Shown: positions 8,195 to 16,624 of the stretch, piece by piece
Layout: each line of letters starts with the position of its first letter
Numbering within the stretch: position 1 is the stretch's first letter
Position numbers and translations under genes: made by a program
Notes under the pieces: generated by a model
Database searches by the model: none
The model's input: only the letters and a program-made list of their open reading frames with translations
What the model was told of the DNA's origin: nothing
Source of the DNA: Streptomyces sp. IMTB 2501
GTDB taxonomy: Bacteria; Actinomycetota; Actinomycetes; Streptomycetales; Streptomycetaceae
Length of the DNA stretch: 64,000 nt
Direction of reading: 5' to 3'
Assembly: GCF_001953885.1 (NCBI RefSeq)
Contig: NZ_MQUS01000006.1
Span: 124,001-188,000, forward strand

Positions 8195-10636
8195 GTGGCT
8201 ATGGGGACACCGTCGATGCATTTCAGCGAGAGTCCTGAAGATCCCTTCGCCCTCGGTCATGGCGCCTCGGCCGTGCTCGACGATCAAGGCATCGTGGTCG
8301 GCTGGAGCGCACGTGCACGGGCGTTGCTCGGATACCCGGCAGAGGAAGTGATCGGACGGGCCTGGCAGGACCTCCTGGTCGACTCGCGTGACCTGCCTGT
8401 CGTGCGGTCCGTCGTCGTGGAGGCCATGAAGGCGGGGGGATGGTTCGGTGTCCTGCCCGTGCGATGCCGCGACGGGCGCCGTGTGGAGATGGGTTTCCGG
8501 GCCCGTGCGGTGATCCGGGAGGAGGGCGGTCAGGAGTGGCTCCTGGTCGGTGCTCCTGCCTCGGAGGTCATTGCCTGGCAGCGGGACCGTGCACTGCTGG
8601 ACGGCCTGTACCGCCGGTCCCCGATCGGTCTGGTCACCTACGGCCCGGACCGGAGAGTGATCCGGGTCAACCGTGCGGTCGAGAAGGCGAGCGGCGTCCC
8701 GGCCGAGGCTCCGGTGGGCCGTCGCCCCCGCGAATTCATGGTCGACGAGGACGCAGGTCCGACGGAGGAACGGGTACGGCACGTCCTGGAGACCGGCGAG
8801 CCGTTGATCTTCACGGAGCAGTCCGCCCGGGCACGCCACGACCCGGGGCGGGAACGGATCGTGTCCGTCTCGGCGTTCCGGATGGAGGATCCCTCGGGCC
8901 GGGTTCTCGGCGTGGCCGAGACGATCGAGGACGTGACCGACCGCCACCGGGCGCAACGAAGGCTCGCCCTGCTGAACGAGGCGAGCGCCCGGATCGGAAC
9001 CTCACTGGACGTGAGACAAACCGCTCGGGAGCTGGCCGAGGTGGCCGTTCACGGCCTGGCCGACTACTGCTCGGTGGACCTCCTCAAGCCCGTGACACTG
9101 GGTGACGAACCGGTTGCCGGTACGGCAGGTCCGCTGCTCCGGACCGCCCTTTCACCAACGGAACACCGCGTCCCGTACCGGGAGGGCGACGTGGTCCCGC
9201 TGTTTCCGGAATCTCCGCAGGCGCGGTGCCTGGCCGAGCGTCGCCCGATCCTCGAAGGGCTGCTGTCCCTGCGCCCCGAGTGGTATGCCATGGACCGGCG
9301 GCGGATCGAGATCGCCTTGGGGCTCGGCGTTCATTCGCTGATCGTGGTGCCCCTGCTCGCGCGCGGTCTGGTACTGGGCGTGGTGAGCCTGTGGCGGTCG
9401 CACAATTCGGAGCCCTTTGAGGACGACGATGCCGCGGTGGCCCAGGAGCTCTCCTCGCGTGCGGCCGTCTGCATCGACAACGCCCGCCGCTTCACCCAGC
9501 AGCAGAGCGCCGCTCTGACGCTCCAGCGCAGTCTGCTGCCGAGCGCGGCGTCCGACCTGCCGGCCGTGGAGGTGGCCTGCCGATACCTGCCAGCCAGCGG
9601 TGAACCGGGCATCGGCGGTGACTGGTTCGACGTGATCCCGTTGTCAGGAGCCCGGGTCGCCCTCGTTGTGGGCGACGTGGTCGGGCACGGGATCCACGCC
9701 GCCGCCTCGATGGGCCGTCTGCGCGCCGCCGCGCGCACCCTGGCCAGCCTCGACCTGGAACCGGACGAGGTGGTGGCACGGCTGGACGATCTGGTCAGTC
9801 TGCTGGCCACCGAGCTGGAGGCGAACGCCGGCGACAACCTGTCGGCGATCGAGCAGGTGCTCGGGGCCACCTGCCTCTACGCCACCTACGATCCGGTGTC
9901 ACAGCACTGCTCCCTGGCACGCGCCGGTCACCCGGCACCCGTGGTGTCCACCCCGGACGGCGAGGTGACCGTGCTCGATCTGCCCGCGGGTCCACCGCTG
10001 GGCCTGGGCGGACTGCCGTTCGAGACGTACGATCTGGACCTCCCCGAGGGCAGCCTGCTCACGCTCTACACCGACGGTCTCCTGGAAGCACGAGACGGCG
10101 ACATCGACGCCGCGCTGGAGAACCTGCGCGCATGCCTCACCCACACCACAGAACCTCTGGACCACATCTGCCACACCGTGGTCGAGGCACTGCTGCCCAA
10201 GGAACACCTCCCCACCGACGACATCGCGCTGCTCATTGCCCGTACCCGGGTGCTACGGCCGCAGGATGTCGCCTCATGGCAGCTTCCCCTGGAAGCGACC
10301 GCCGCCGCCCGTGCCAGGGAGCTGACCACGGGGAAGCTGACCGAGTGGGGGCTGACCGAACTGGCCTTCACCACCGAACTGGTCGCCAGCGAACTGGTCA
10401 CCAACACCTACCGGTACGCAGCCGGCCCTGTCACCCTCCGCCTCATCCGTACGCACTGCCTGATCTGCGAGGTGTCCGACACCAGCCACACTTCCCCCCA
10501 CCTCAGGCGGGCCCTCAGCACGGACGAGGGCGGACGCGGGCTCTTCCTGGTCGCGCAGCTCACCGAGCGATGGGGCACCCGTTACACCCACGACGGCAAG
10601 ACCGTGTGGACGGAACAGCCTCTGCCGCCCGCCTGA
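8195..10636 (+). CDS. PAS/PAS/GAF/SpoIIE phosphatase with HATPase domain
   Basis: 813 residues. GTG 8195 lies 7 bases after GGAGG; ATG 8201 is the alternative. Two PAS-type sensor regions come first (about residues 20-130 and 155-275, the second ending in ETIEDVTDRHRAQRRL). A GAF domain follows (about 280-450), then a PP2C/SpoIIE phosphatase (about 475-670) with the metal-binding GGDWFDVI, GDVVGHG and YTDGLLEARDGDID motifs. A C-terminal histidine-kinase-like ATPase (about 690-805) has ELVASELVTN and GGRGLFLVAQL. Such proteins relieve anti-sigma/anti-anti-sigma partner switching by dephosphorylation. No membrane segment is seen, so the cue is probably cytosolic or redox/small molecule. No anti-anti-sigma gene is adjacent. 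Confidence 0.9.
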   Translation: MAMGTPSMHFSESPEDPFALGHGASAVLDDQGIVVGWSARARALLGYPAEEVIGRAWQDLLVDSRDLPVVRSVVVEAMKAGGWFGVLPVRCRDGRRVEMGFRARAVIREEGGQEWLLVGAPASEVIAWQRDRALLDGLYRRSPIGLVTYGPDRRVIRVNRAVEKASGVPAEAPVGRRPREFMVDEDAGPTEERVRHVLETGEPLIFTEQSARARHDPGRERIVSVSAFRMEDPSGRVLGVAETIEDVTDRHRAQRRLALLNEASARIGTSLDVRQTARELAEVAVHGLADYCSVDLLKPVTLGDEPVAGTAGPLLRTALSPTEHRVPYREGDVVPLFPESPQARCLAERRPILEGLLSLRPEWYAMDRRRIEIALGLGVHSLIVVPLLARGLVLGVVSLWRSHNSEPFEDDDAAVAQELSSRAAVCIDNARRFTQQQSAALTLQRSLLPSAASDLPAVEVACRYLPASGEPGIGGDWFDVIPLSGARVALVVGDVVGHGIHAAASMGRLRAAARTLASLDLEPDEVVARLDDLVSLLATELEANAGDNLSAIEQVLGATCLYATYDPVSQHCSLARAGHPAPVVSTPDGEVTVLDLPAGPPLGLGGLPFETYDLDLPEGSLLTLYTDGLLEARDGDIDAALENLRACLTHTTEPLDHICHTVVEALLPKEHLPTDDIALLIARTRVLRPQDVASWQLPLEATAAARARELTTGKLTEWGLTELAFTTELVASELVTNTYRYAAGPVTLRLIRTHCLICEVSDTSHTSPHLRRALSTDEGGRGLFLVAQLTERWGTRYTHDGKTVWTEQPLPPA

Positions 10637-10732
10637 ACCGAGACCAACTGCGAGCGCGATGAAGCACATGGCAGCGCAGGCTCGCCGCCACGGCAGTCCC
10701 TTGCCTCTGCTCGGTCCCGGGGCTGCGACGGC

Positions 10733-11212
10733 CTAACCGAATTCCGTGCGTACCGCCTCCAGGAATTCGCTCTCGGGGCCGGTCAGCCGGTCCCACAGCG
10801 GCCCCTCGGCGGCCGCTTCCTCCGGCTGGCGCCACAGGACGTGGTCCACCGCCGAGGCATAGGCCCAGGCGCACTCGAAGAGCTCCTGAGTGAACAGCAC
10901 CTTGATCATGCGCTCGCACGCCCAGATGCGCTCGTTGACACTTCTGGCAGCGGCGCCCCACTCGGGCGTCCCCGCGGCTTCCCAGTCGGGTGCGGAGTCC
11001 CGTGCCGAGGCGAGGAATATCCCCTCCTGAGCCAGGCCGATGAACTCGCGTACCAGCGCCAGCTGTTCGGCCCGCCGGGCCTCGGCCAGCTGAGCCGCGT
11101 GCCGGGCGTCCTCCGCCCGGCTCACCTGCCGCGCCGTAGTGAGCTGAGCCAGGTACGACAAGCCCCCGCCCAGCACGACACCGAGCAACGATCCCCACAC
11201 CTGTGACTGCAT
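10733..11212 (-). CDS. Membrane-anchored hypothetical protein
   Basis: 159 residues, not recognised. A short hydrophobic N-terminal segment (about residues 5-24, WGSLLGVVLGGGLSYLAQL) is followed by a charged, heptad-like helix (about 25-70, rich in Ala/Glu/Arg) that may be a coiled coil, then a helical C-terminal region. Similar short 'signal-anchor plus coiled coil' proteins are common orphan genes in Streptomyces. It lies between the SpoIIE-type gene and the GH16 gene; both sides are separated by short gaps and no operon link is obvious. Confidence 0.6.
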   Translation of the reverse strand: MQSQVWGSLLGVVLGGGLSYLAQLTTARQVSRAEDARHAAQLAEARRAEQLALVREFIGLAQEGIFLASARDSAPDWEAAGTPEWGAAARSVNERIWACERMIKVLFTQELFECAWAYASAVDHVLWRQPEEAAAEGPLWDRLTGPESEFLEAVRTEFG

Positions 11213-11249
11213 GATGGGTGCATAGCAAATCCGCGAAGTCCGGCACCAG

Positions 11250-12173
11250 TCAGCGCCAGACGCGTACGTAGTCGGCCTTGAAGGTGATCCGGGTGGTTGT
11301 GGTGCTGGGGGTGGGGTGGTAGGTGCCGTCGGTGACGGAGAGGTTGAGGGTGATGTTTGGGGACCAGGTGGTGCCGACGCCTGTGTGGTCGGAGTAGATC
11401 AGCTTGCCGTTGAGATACCAGTCGTCGTCGGTGGCGCCGTAGTTGACGCCCACGGTGATCCACGCGCCCGGATGGACGATGCCGGGGTCGGTGTAGAGGA
11501 TGGACGCCAGGTTGACGTGGTTGACGAACTCCAGGATGTGCGGGGTGTCGGGGTGGTACTCGAAGCCGTCCACCTCGTTGCCCCCGTCGAACCAGGTCCA
11601 TACGGCGGGCCAGGCTCCGCCGACGCTGGGCAGTTGGACGCGTGCCTCGGCGTAGTCGCCGGTACGTGTGCGGAAGTTCTTGGTGGTGCCTTCGGTGGTC
11701 AGCAACCCGGTGTTCCACGCCTGTCGGCCGTTCTCCAGGGTGTGGCTGCTCGGTGTGGCTGTGAAGGTGGCCGTACCGCCGGACACGGTGATCGCGGAGG
11801 GGGTCAGCCAGTCGAGTTTCGCGTCGTCGGGGTCGTGGTCGCCGTACCTGTAGGCGCTGGTGGAGGAGCCGTTCCAGCGGGTGCCGAAGGCGATGGGGGC
11901 GTTGAATTCCTCGTCGAAGGCCAGAGACCTGCCCTTCGTGGGTGAGGACGGCTCGGGGCCGGTGACGGCGAGCGTGCGGGTGCGGGTGCGGCTGGGCAGG
12001 CTGTGGCAGTCGGTGGACGTCAGGTAGTGGCCCGTCAGGCATCCTCCGGTGGTGGGCGCGGCCCAGGCAGGGGTGGTGGAGGTCAGGGCCAGCACCGTCG
12101 CTCCCGCGACGAGGCCCGCGCGACGGCGGATCGGCAGGGTGGCGGGCGGGGTTCCCGGGCGAATCACCGTCAT
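11250..12173 (-). CDS. Secreted GH16 family glycoside hydrolase
   Basis: 307 residues. The signal peptide (RRR, then a hydrophobic core, AWA|AP cleavage near residue 38) sends it outside the cell. The GH16 catalytic signature ExDxxE is present as EVDGFE at 200-205 (nucleophile Glu200, acid/base Glu205), flanked by WPAVWTWFDGGN. The fold should be a beta-jelly-roll acting on beta-1,3 or mixed-linkage glucans, or related galactans; the substrate is not decided by the sequence. FDEEFN near 87 and a WYLNGKLI strand also fit the family. ATG 12173 overlaps the stop of a small upstream frame by ATGA, so translation may be coupled. Confidence 0.85.
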   Translation of the reverse strand: MTVIRPGTPPATLPIRRRAGLVAGATVLALTSTTPAWAAPTTGGCLTGHYLTSTDCHSLPSRTRTRTLAVTGPEPSSPTKGRSLAFDEEFNAPIAFGTRWNGSSTSAYRYGDHDPDDAKLDWLTPSAITVSGGTATFTATPSSHTLENGRQAWNTGLLTTEGTTKNFRTRTGDYAEARVQLPSVGGAWPAVWTWFDGGNEVDGFEYHPDTPHILEFVNHVNLASILYTDPGIVHPGAWITVGVNYGATDDDWYLNGKLIYSDHTGVGTTWSPNITLNLSVTDGTYHPTPSTTTTRITFKADYVRVWR

Positions 12174-12406
12174 CCCGCCTGCGGGGCGTAGGGCGCGGTG
12201 TTGTTTCCGGAGTTCGTACCGTCCGGGCTGGTCGCGGTCACCGTGCCGGCCGAGGGGACAAGCCCGTGCGCGGCGCCGGCCCACCGAAGCGCCGTGGGCA
12301 CGGTGGCGGTGGCAGCCGTCTCGTCCGGGCCGTACGGGGCGATGCGGGCACACTGAGCCCCGGCCGCACGGTCGCGGTACGCCAACGAGGCTCGGATCCG
12401 ATGCAC
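12170..12406 (-). CDS. Small ORF, possible DUF11-like remnant, coupled to the GH16 gene
   Basis: 78 residues from GTG 12406, preceded by GAGGGAG at good spacing. The C-terminal end, GTVTATSPDGTNSGNNTA, resembles the closing strands of DUF11/CARDB-type extracellular beta-sandwich repeats, which end in a ...TPDpn..NNTA pattern. The N-terminal part has no recognisable fold and no signal peptide. It is either a short leader peptide for the GH16 gene (ATGA overlap) or the decayed end of a larger surface protein left after rearrangement. A 10-bp tandem array lies directly upstream. The call is tentative. Confidence 0.4.
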   Translation of the reverse strand: MHRIRASLAYRDRAAGAQCARIAPYGPDETAATATVPTALRWAGAAHGLVPSAGTVTATSPDGTNSGNNTAPYAPQAG

Positions 12407-12420
12407 CTGTACTCCCTCTT

Positions 12421-12488
12421 CGAACGGGGCTGAACGGGGCTGAACCGCGCTGAGCGGGGCTTGACCGGGTTGTACGGGGCTGAACGTT
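12421..12488. repeat. 10-bp tandem repeat upstream of the GH16 leader
   Basis: About 6.8 imperfect copies of TGAACGGGGC run head-to-tail with exact 10-bp spacing, ending about 15 bp upstream of the GTG at 12406 on the minus strand. The period of about one helical turn would place each copy on the same DNA face. Confidence 0.8.
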
Positions 12489-12550
12489 ACGGACAGTGAC
12501 CTTGCATATCGACATTCCCCGGGCCCGTCACACGGCACGTGCCGTCGGAC

Positions 12551-12958
12551 TCAGGACCACTCCAACAGCCCATGCGGCCGACCGCCCCCACCGGGAGGGA
12601 TCGCCCCTTCGAGGTCCGCGAGCAGCCGGCGCAGTTCCGCCCGTTCGCCCTCCAATCGGGCAGCCCTGTCGTCCAGTTCGGCCAGCCGGTCGCGCAGTGC
12701 CTCAGGTACGCCGGGGCAGGGGGCGAGGGCCGGGCCCGTGCCGCTGTCGGCCGTGCAGGGGAGCAGCGCGGCGACCGTCCGGGTCGGCAGGCCCGCCGCG
12801 AGGAGGGTGCGGATGCGCCGGACGCGGGTGATGTCCTCCTCCGTGTAGGCGCGGTATCCGTTGGAGCGGCGGTGCGGTGCGAGGAGGCCGGTGCGCTCGT
12901 AGTGGCGCAGGAGGCGGGGGCTGGTGCCGCTGCGGGCGGACAGTTCGCCGATCAGCAC
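12551..12958 (-). CDS. MerR family transcriptional regulator
   Basis: 135 residues. GTG 12958 follows AAGGAGG at about 7 bases; the longer upstream frame is low-complexity. The N-terminal winged helix (LIGELSARSGTSPRLLRHYERTGLLAPHRRSNGYRAYTEEDI, split here only for reading) is classic MerR with HYE and GYR. A dimer coiled coil covers about residues 85-125. Two cysteines (TADSG flanked, and PCPGVPEAL) lie in the effector region, but this is not a canonical metal loop. It is divergent from an amidohydrolase gene, and a MerR-style promoter with a 19-bp spacer lies between them, so that gene is the likely target. Confidence 0.85.
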   Translation of the reverse strand: MLIGELSARSGTSPRLLRHYERTGLLAPHRRSNGYRAYTEEDITRVRRIRTLLAAGLPTRTVAALLPCTADSGTGPALAPCPGVPEALRDRLAELDDRAARLEGERAELRRLLADLEGAIPPGGGGRPHGLLEWS

Positions 12959-12976
12959 GCCGCCGCCTCCTTCATC

Positions 12977-13014
12977 CCTTGAAGCACCCCTCGAACCTTG
13001 AAGCACCCCTCGAA
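12977..13014. repeat. Perfect 19-bp direct repeat, two copies
   Basis: CCTTGAAGCACCCCTCGAA occurs twice with no gap in the merR/amidohydrolase intergenic region. It may be a second operator, or a recent tandem duplication in the merR leader. Confidence 0.9.
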
Positions 13015-13028
13015 GCGGCGCCCACCGC

Positions 13029-13059
13029 TTGACCCTGCCACCGCGCCAGGCTGCAACTC
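13029..13059 (+). promoter_or_regulatory. MerR-type promoter/operator
   Basis: The -35 TTGACC is separated by exactly 19 bp from a -10-like CAACTC. The spacer contains the dyad CCTG...CAGG. An overlong 19-bp spacer with a dyad inside is the hallmark of promoters that MerR proteins activate by DNA untwisting. It points toward the amidohydrolase at 13099 and lies beside the divergent merR gene. The -10 match is weak. Confidence 0.6.
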
Positions 13060-13098
13060 TCGCCCGGAGATCGCTATTCCGCGTCTCCGAGGAGAGCA

Positions 13099-13911
13099 AT
13101 GATCACCGATGCGCACGGGCATGTACATGACCCCGTCGGCCCCCATCTCGCCGCCCTGGACGCCGCCGGCGTCGACAAGGCCGTCCCGTTCCCCACCCGG
13201 CCCCATCCCGAGCGCGCCGCCGATCTCGCCGCGCTGCGCCGGGAGTTCGCCGTGCTGGACACCGCACTGGGCGGGACGGGCGGGTCGCGGGAGGTGTTCG
13301 CCGCCGCCCTGGACGAGGTGAGCGCGGCCGTCGCCGCTCATCCGGGGCGGTTCGTCGGGTTCGGGTCCGTGCCGCTGGACCTGCCGGACAGGGAGGTGGC
13401 GCAGGCCGTCGCCGAGGACGTGGTGGGGCGCGGGCTGTGCGGGATCGGGGAGTTGACGCCCACGCCGGGGCAGGCGGACCGGCTGGAACCGGTGCTGCGG
13501 GCCGCCGCCGACCACGGCGGGCTGCCGGTCGTCGTGCACGGGTTCGCGCCCACCACCGCCGCGGACCTGCGCACGCTCGCCACGCTCTCCCGCCGCCACC
13601 CGCGCGTCCCGCTCGTCGTCAGCCAGCTGGGCGGCCTGCACTGGATGGAGGCCGTGGAACTGGTGCGGGACACCCCCGGCATGTACCTGGAGCTGTCCAC
13701 CGCCTTCCTGGTCATCGCCGTACGGCTCGCCGTCCGCGAACTCCCCGAGCGGACCCTCTTCGGCTCCGACGCCCCCTACGGCGACCCGGTCGCGGCCCGC
13801 GTGATGGTGGAACGGGCGACGGAGTCCGCGGAGGTCCGCGAGCGGGTCCTCGGCGGCAACGCGGCCGGGCTGCTGGGGGCGGCGGCCGGAACGGGCGGCC
13901 AGAACAGATAA
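13099..13911 (+). CDS. Amidohydrolase family 2 (TIM-barrel metal hydrolase)
   Basis: 270 residues. The N-terminal metal motif DAHGHVH (residues 4-10), a mid-barrel VVVHGF, and the C-terminal LFGSDAPYGDP with the catalytic Asp fit the Amidohydro_2 family of decarboxylases and hydrolases related to aminocarboxymuconate-semialdehyde decarboxylase. The substrate is unknown. The start follows a gaggag-type Shine-Dalgarno. Expression is probably controlled by the divergent MerR protein through the 19-bp-spacer promoter. Its TAA stop codon is the first three bases of an iron-box palindrome, showing that a foreign junction falls right at its end. Confidence 0.8.
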   Translation: MITDAHGHVHDPVGPHLAALDAAGVDKAVPFPTRPHPERAADLAALRREFAVLDTALGGTGGSREVFAAALDEVSAAVAAHPGRFVGFGSVPLDLPDREVAQAVAEDVVGRGLCGIGELTPTPGQADRLEPVLRAAADHGGLPVVVHGFAPTTAADLRTLATLSRRHPRVPLVVSQLGGLHWMEAVELVRDTPGMYLELSTAFLVIAVRLAVRELPERTLFGSDAPYGDPVAARVMVERATESAEVRERVLGGNAAGLLGAAAGTGGQNR

Positions 13912-13927
13912 GGTGAGGCTCACCTTA
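13909..13927. promoter_or_regulatory. DmdR/IdeR-type iron box
   Basis: TAAGGTGAGGCTCACCTTA is a 19-bp palindrome, perfect except for its central base. It matches the known actinobacterial iron-box pattern (TTAGGTTAGSCTAACCTAA), to which iron-loaded DmdR1/IdeR binds to repress siderophore genes. It overlaps the stop of the amidohydrolase gene and directly abuts the broken permease coding sequence. Confidence 0.8.
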
Positions 13928-14428
13928 CTTACCGCGGACAGCGAGCTGGACGCGGCCGAGCAGGTGAAGCTGTGGCTGACCGGCTCCCTCAACGGGCGGG
14001 GGTGGGAGCAGGCCGTGCCGCTGGCCGTGGTCCTCGCGCTGTGTCTGTCCGGGCTGATCTGGGCGGGCTGGGCCGCCCGGCCGCTGGGGCTCGGGGACGA
14101 GACCGCGGCGGGGCTCGGGGTACGGGTCGACCGGACCCGGCTCGCACTGACCGTGCTCGGTGTCGTACTCGCCGCCACCGCGACCGGCGCGGCCGGTCCG
14201 ATCGGGTTCGTCGCGCTGACCGCACCCCAGCCGGCCCGCCGCCTCACCCGCACCCCGCACCTGCCACTGCTGTGCTCGGCGCTGACGGGTGCGGTGGTGC
14301 TGGTGGCCGCCGACCTCGCGGCGCGCACACTGCTGCCGCCGCTGGAGATACCGGTCGGCGCCCTCACGGCCCTGGTCGGCGGACCCTACCCGCTGTGGCT
14401 GCTGGGCCGCGGGCTCAAGCAGGCCTGA
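13913..14428 (+). pseudogene. 5'-truncated FecCD-family siderophore permease
   Basis: About 165 codons match the C-terminal half of FecCD/BtuC-type permeases of ferric-siderophore ABC importers, which are normally 330-350 residues. Seen are LWLTGSLNGRGWEQA, GDETAAGLGVRV, GPIGFVALTAPQPARRL and the closing VGALTALVGGPYPLWLL. The N-terminal half is absent. The only start available (GTG 13913) lies inside the iron box, and the frame then includes a TTA codon. The picture is a deletion that fused an iron-regulated operator to the middle of a permease gene. The neighbouring ATPase and binding-protein genes are also missing. Confidence 0.8.
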
Positions 14429-14433
14429 CGGCG

Positions 14434-15480
14434 TCAGATCGTCGCCGTGTCGATCACGAACCGGTAGCGGACATCGCTGTGCACAACCCGCTCGTACGCC
14501 TCGTTGATCTGGTCGGCGCGGATCAGTTCGATCTCGGCGCCCAGGTTGCGCTCGGCGCAGAAGTCGAGCATCTCCTGGGTCTCCGGGATGCCGCCGATGC
14601 CGGAGCTGCTCAGGCTGCGGCGGTGGCCGAAGACCGAGGAGAGCAGGATGCGGACCGGCTCCTCCGGGATGCCGACGTTGACCATCGCACCGTCCGTGCG
14701 CAGCAGGGAGAGATACGCGTCGAAGTCGAGCGGCGCCGACACCGTGTTGAGGATGATGTCGAAGGTGCCCTTGAGGTCCTCGAAGGTCTTCGGGTCGCTG
14801 GTCGCGTAGTAGTGCGTGGCGCCCAGCTTCAGGCCGTCGTCCTTCTTGCGGAGGGACTGGGACAGGACGGTGACCTCGGCGCCCAGCGCCGCCGCGATCT
14901 TCACGCCCATGTGGCCGAGGCCGCCGAGGCCTACGACCGCGACCTTCTTGCCAGGGCCGGCGTTCCAGTGCTTCAGCGGCGAGTACGTGGTGATGCCGGC
15001 GCAGAGCAGCGGCGCGGCCACGTCCAGGGGCAGGCCGTCGGGGATGCGGACGACGTAGTTCTCGTCCACGACGATCTTCTGCGAGTAGCCGCCGTAGGTG
15101 GGCTGCCCGTCCTTGCCGACGGCGTTGTACGTCCAGATCGGGCCGCCACCGGTGCAGTACTGCTGCAGACCGGCCTGGCAGTTGTCGCACTCACGGCAGG
15201 AGTCGACCATGCAGCCGACGCCCACCCGGTCGCCGACGGCGTACTTCGTGACACCCGCGCCGACCTCGGCGACGACGCCCGCGATCTCGTGGCCGGGCAC
15301 CATCGGGAAGATCGCGGTGCCCCAGCCCTCCCGGGCCTGGTGGATGTCGGAGTGGCAGATACCGGCGAACTCGATGTCGATGAGGACGTCGAACTCGCCG
15401 ACCGCGCGCCGCTCGATGGTGGTCCGCTCCAGCGGAGCCTTCGCGGCAGGCGCGGCGTAAGCAGCAACAGTGGTGGTCAT
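14434..15480 (-). CDS. Zinc-dependent NAD(P) alcohol dehydrogenase (CAD/YahK type)
   Basis: 348 residues. Catalytic zinc ligands are in GICHSDIH (Cys42 region) and GHE; the structural zinc uses the four-cysteine loop starting [12 protein letters not shown] and ending QYC. A Rossmann motif [11 protein letters not shown] (about 180-190) binds the cofactor. The overall pattern is that of the cinnamyl alcohol dehydrogenase group, including broad aldehyde reductases such as YahK. Physiological role: probably NADPH-linked aldehyde reduction. It is divergent from an XRE regulator, a plausible but unproven controller. Its 3' end is 5 bp from the permease remnant, convergent to it. Confidence 0.9.
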   Translation of the reverse strand: MTTTVAAYAAPAAKAPLERTTIERRAVGEFDVLIDIEFAGICHSDIHQAREGWGTAIFPMVPGHEIAGVVAEVGAGVTKYAVGDRVGVGCMVDSCRECDNCQAGLQQYCTGGGPIWTYNAVGKDGQPTYGGYSQKIVVDENYVVRIPDGLPLDVAAPLLCAGITTYSPLKHWNAGPGKKVAVVGLGGLGHMGVKIAAALGAEVTVLSQSLRKKDDGLKLGATHYYATSDPKTFEDLKGTFDIILNTVSAPLDFDAYLSLLRTDGAMVNVGIPEEPVRILLSSVFGHRRSLSSSGIGGIPETQEMLDFCAERNLGAEIELIRADQINEAYERVVHSDVRYRFVIDTATI

Positions 15481-15649
15481 GCCGGGTTCTCCTAGCGATG
15501 TTCAGCGTGCCCGGCTGCCTTCCCACCGGGTACGCGACCAGCCTCTCCCACGCTACGACGACCACCCAGACCACGCTTGTACGTACGTCCGCCGTGCCTA
15601 CCACTGGCGGGGTCAGGTTCCTGTGCGTACGACCGTGAATACTGGATGT

Positions 15650-16546
15650 ATGGAAAACCAGCCCGTGCCCTCGTCCCCGCCCCTGGACCGGCGGGCCGAA
15701 CTGAGCGAGTTCCTGCGCAGCCGGCGGGCCCGGCTGAAGCCGGAGGACGTGGGCCTGCCCGACTTCGGCCGGCACCGGCGGGTGCCGGGGCTGCGCCGCG
15801 AGGAGCTGGCGCAGCTGGCCGGGGTGTCGGTGGCGTACTACACCCGGCTCGAACAGGGCAACGGGCGGAATGTCTCGGCGGAGGTCCTGGACTCGATCGC
15901 CCGGGCGCTCAGGCTGTCGGACGCCGAGCACGCGCATCTGACGCATCTGGCCAAGCCGAAGTCGCACAAGAAGAAGCCGGCGGCACGGCAGCAGCAGGTC
16001 CGCGTCGCCCTGCGACAGCTGCTGGACACGATGGACGGCATACCGGCGTACGTCGTCGGGCGCCGCTCGGAGATCCTCGCCTGGAACCGGATGGCGGCGG
16101 CGCTCTTCGGCGACTGGGCGGAGCTGCCGCCGGGCGAGCGCAACTGGGCGCGGCTGGTGTTCCTGCACCCCGACTACCGGAATCTGTTCGTCGACTGGGA
16201 GCAGAAGGCGATCGACATCGTCTGCGCCCTGCGTATGGACGCCGGCTGCTATCCGGACGACCAGCGGCTGTCGGCGCTGGTGGGCGAACTCTCCGTGAAG
16301 AGCGAGGAGTTCCGCAGGCTGTGGGCGACGCACGACGTCAAGGAGAAGAACCACGGCGTCAAGCGGCTGCACCACCCCCTGGTGGGCGACCTCTCCCTGA
16401 ACTTCGAGTCCTTCCGCCTGACGGACGGCACGGACCAGTCGCTGCTCACGTACCACGCCGAACCGGGCTCCCGGTCCGCCGACTCCCTCCGTCTCCTGGC
16501 CAGCTGGGGCACGGACGCGGCCCACACCACCGTGCCCTCGGCCTAG
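15650..16546 (+). CDS. XRE family regulator with MmyB-like ligand domain
   Basis: 298 residues from ATG 15650. The helix-turn-helix (about residues 50-110: LRREELAQLAGVSVAYYTRLEQG, described in parts) is followed by a C-terminal domain with YVVGRRSEILAWNRMAAALF, NWARLVFL and HHPLVGDLSLNFES, the pattern of the MmyB-like domain found in many Streptomyces regulators. In known members that domain binds fatty-acid-like ligands. It is divergent from the zinc alcohol dehydrogenase with about 170 bp between, so regulation of that gene is the simplest guess. It ends at a strong hairpin shared with the convergent protease gene. Confidence 0.88.
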   Translation: MENQPVPSSPPLDRRAELSEFLRSRRARLKPEDVGLPDFGRHRRVPGLRREELAQLAGVSVAYYTRLEQGNGRNVSAEVLDSIARALRLSDAEHAHLTHLAKPKSHKKKPAARQQQVRVALRQLLDTMDGIPAYVVGRRSEILAWNRMAAALFGDWAELPPGERNWARLVFLHPDYRNLFVDWEQKAIDIVCALRMDAGCYPDDQRLSALVGELSVKSEEFRRLWATHDVKEKNHGVKRLHHPLVGDLSLNFESFRLTDGTDQSLLTYHAEPGSRSADSLRLLASWGTDAAHTTVPSA

Positions 16547-16567
16547 GGCCGGTCCCCGACAGCCGGA

Positions 16568-16598
16568 GGGGCACCCGGAGATCGTCTCCGGGTGCCCC
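16568..16598. terminator. Bidirectional terminator
   Basis: A perfect 14-bp stem (GGGGCACCCGGAGA pairing with its complement) around a 3-base loop separates the convergent XRE and subtilase genes. Confidence 0.85.
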
Positions 16599-16624
16599 TC
16601 GCCTCGTCAGAGGGTGCTGCGCGC

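Noticed and set aside
13913..14428. Intact small permease gene with a GTG start
   Set aside because: The GTG lies inside the iron box, half the family length is missing and there is no Shine-Dalgarno.
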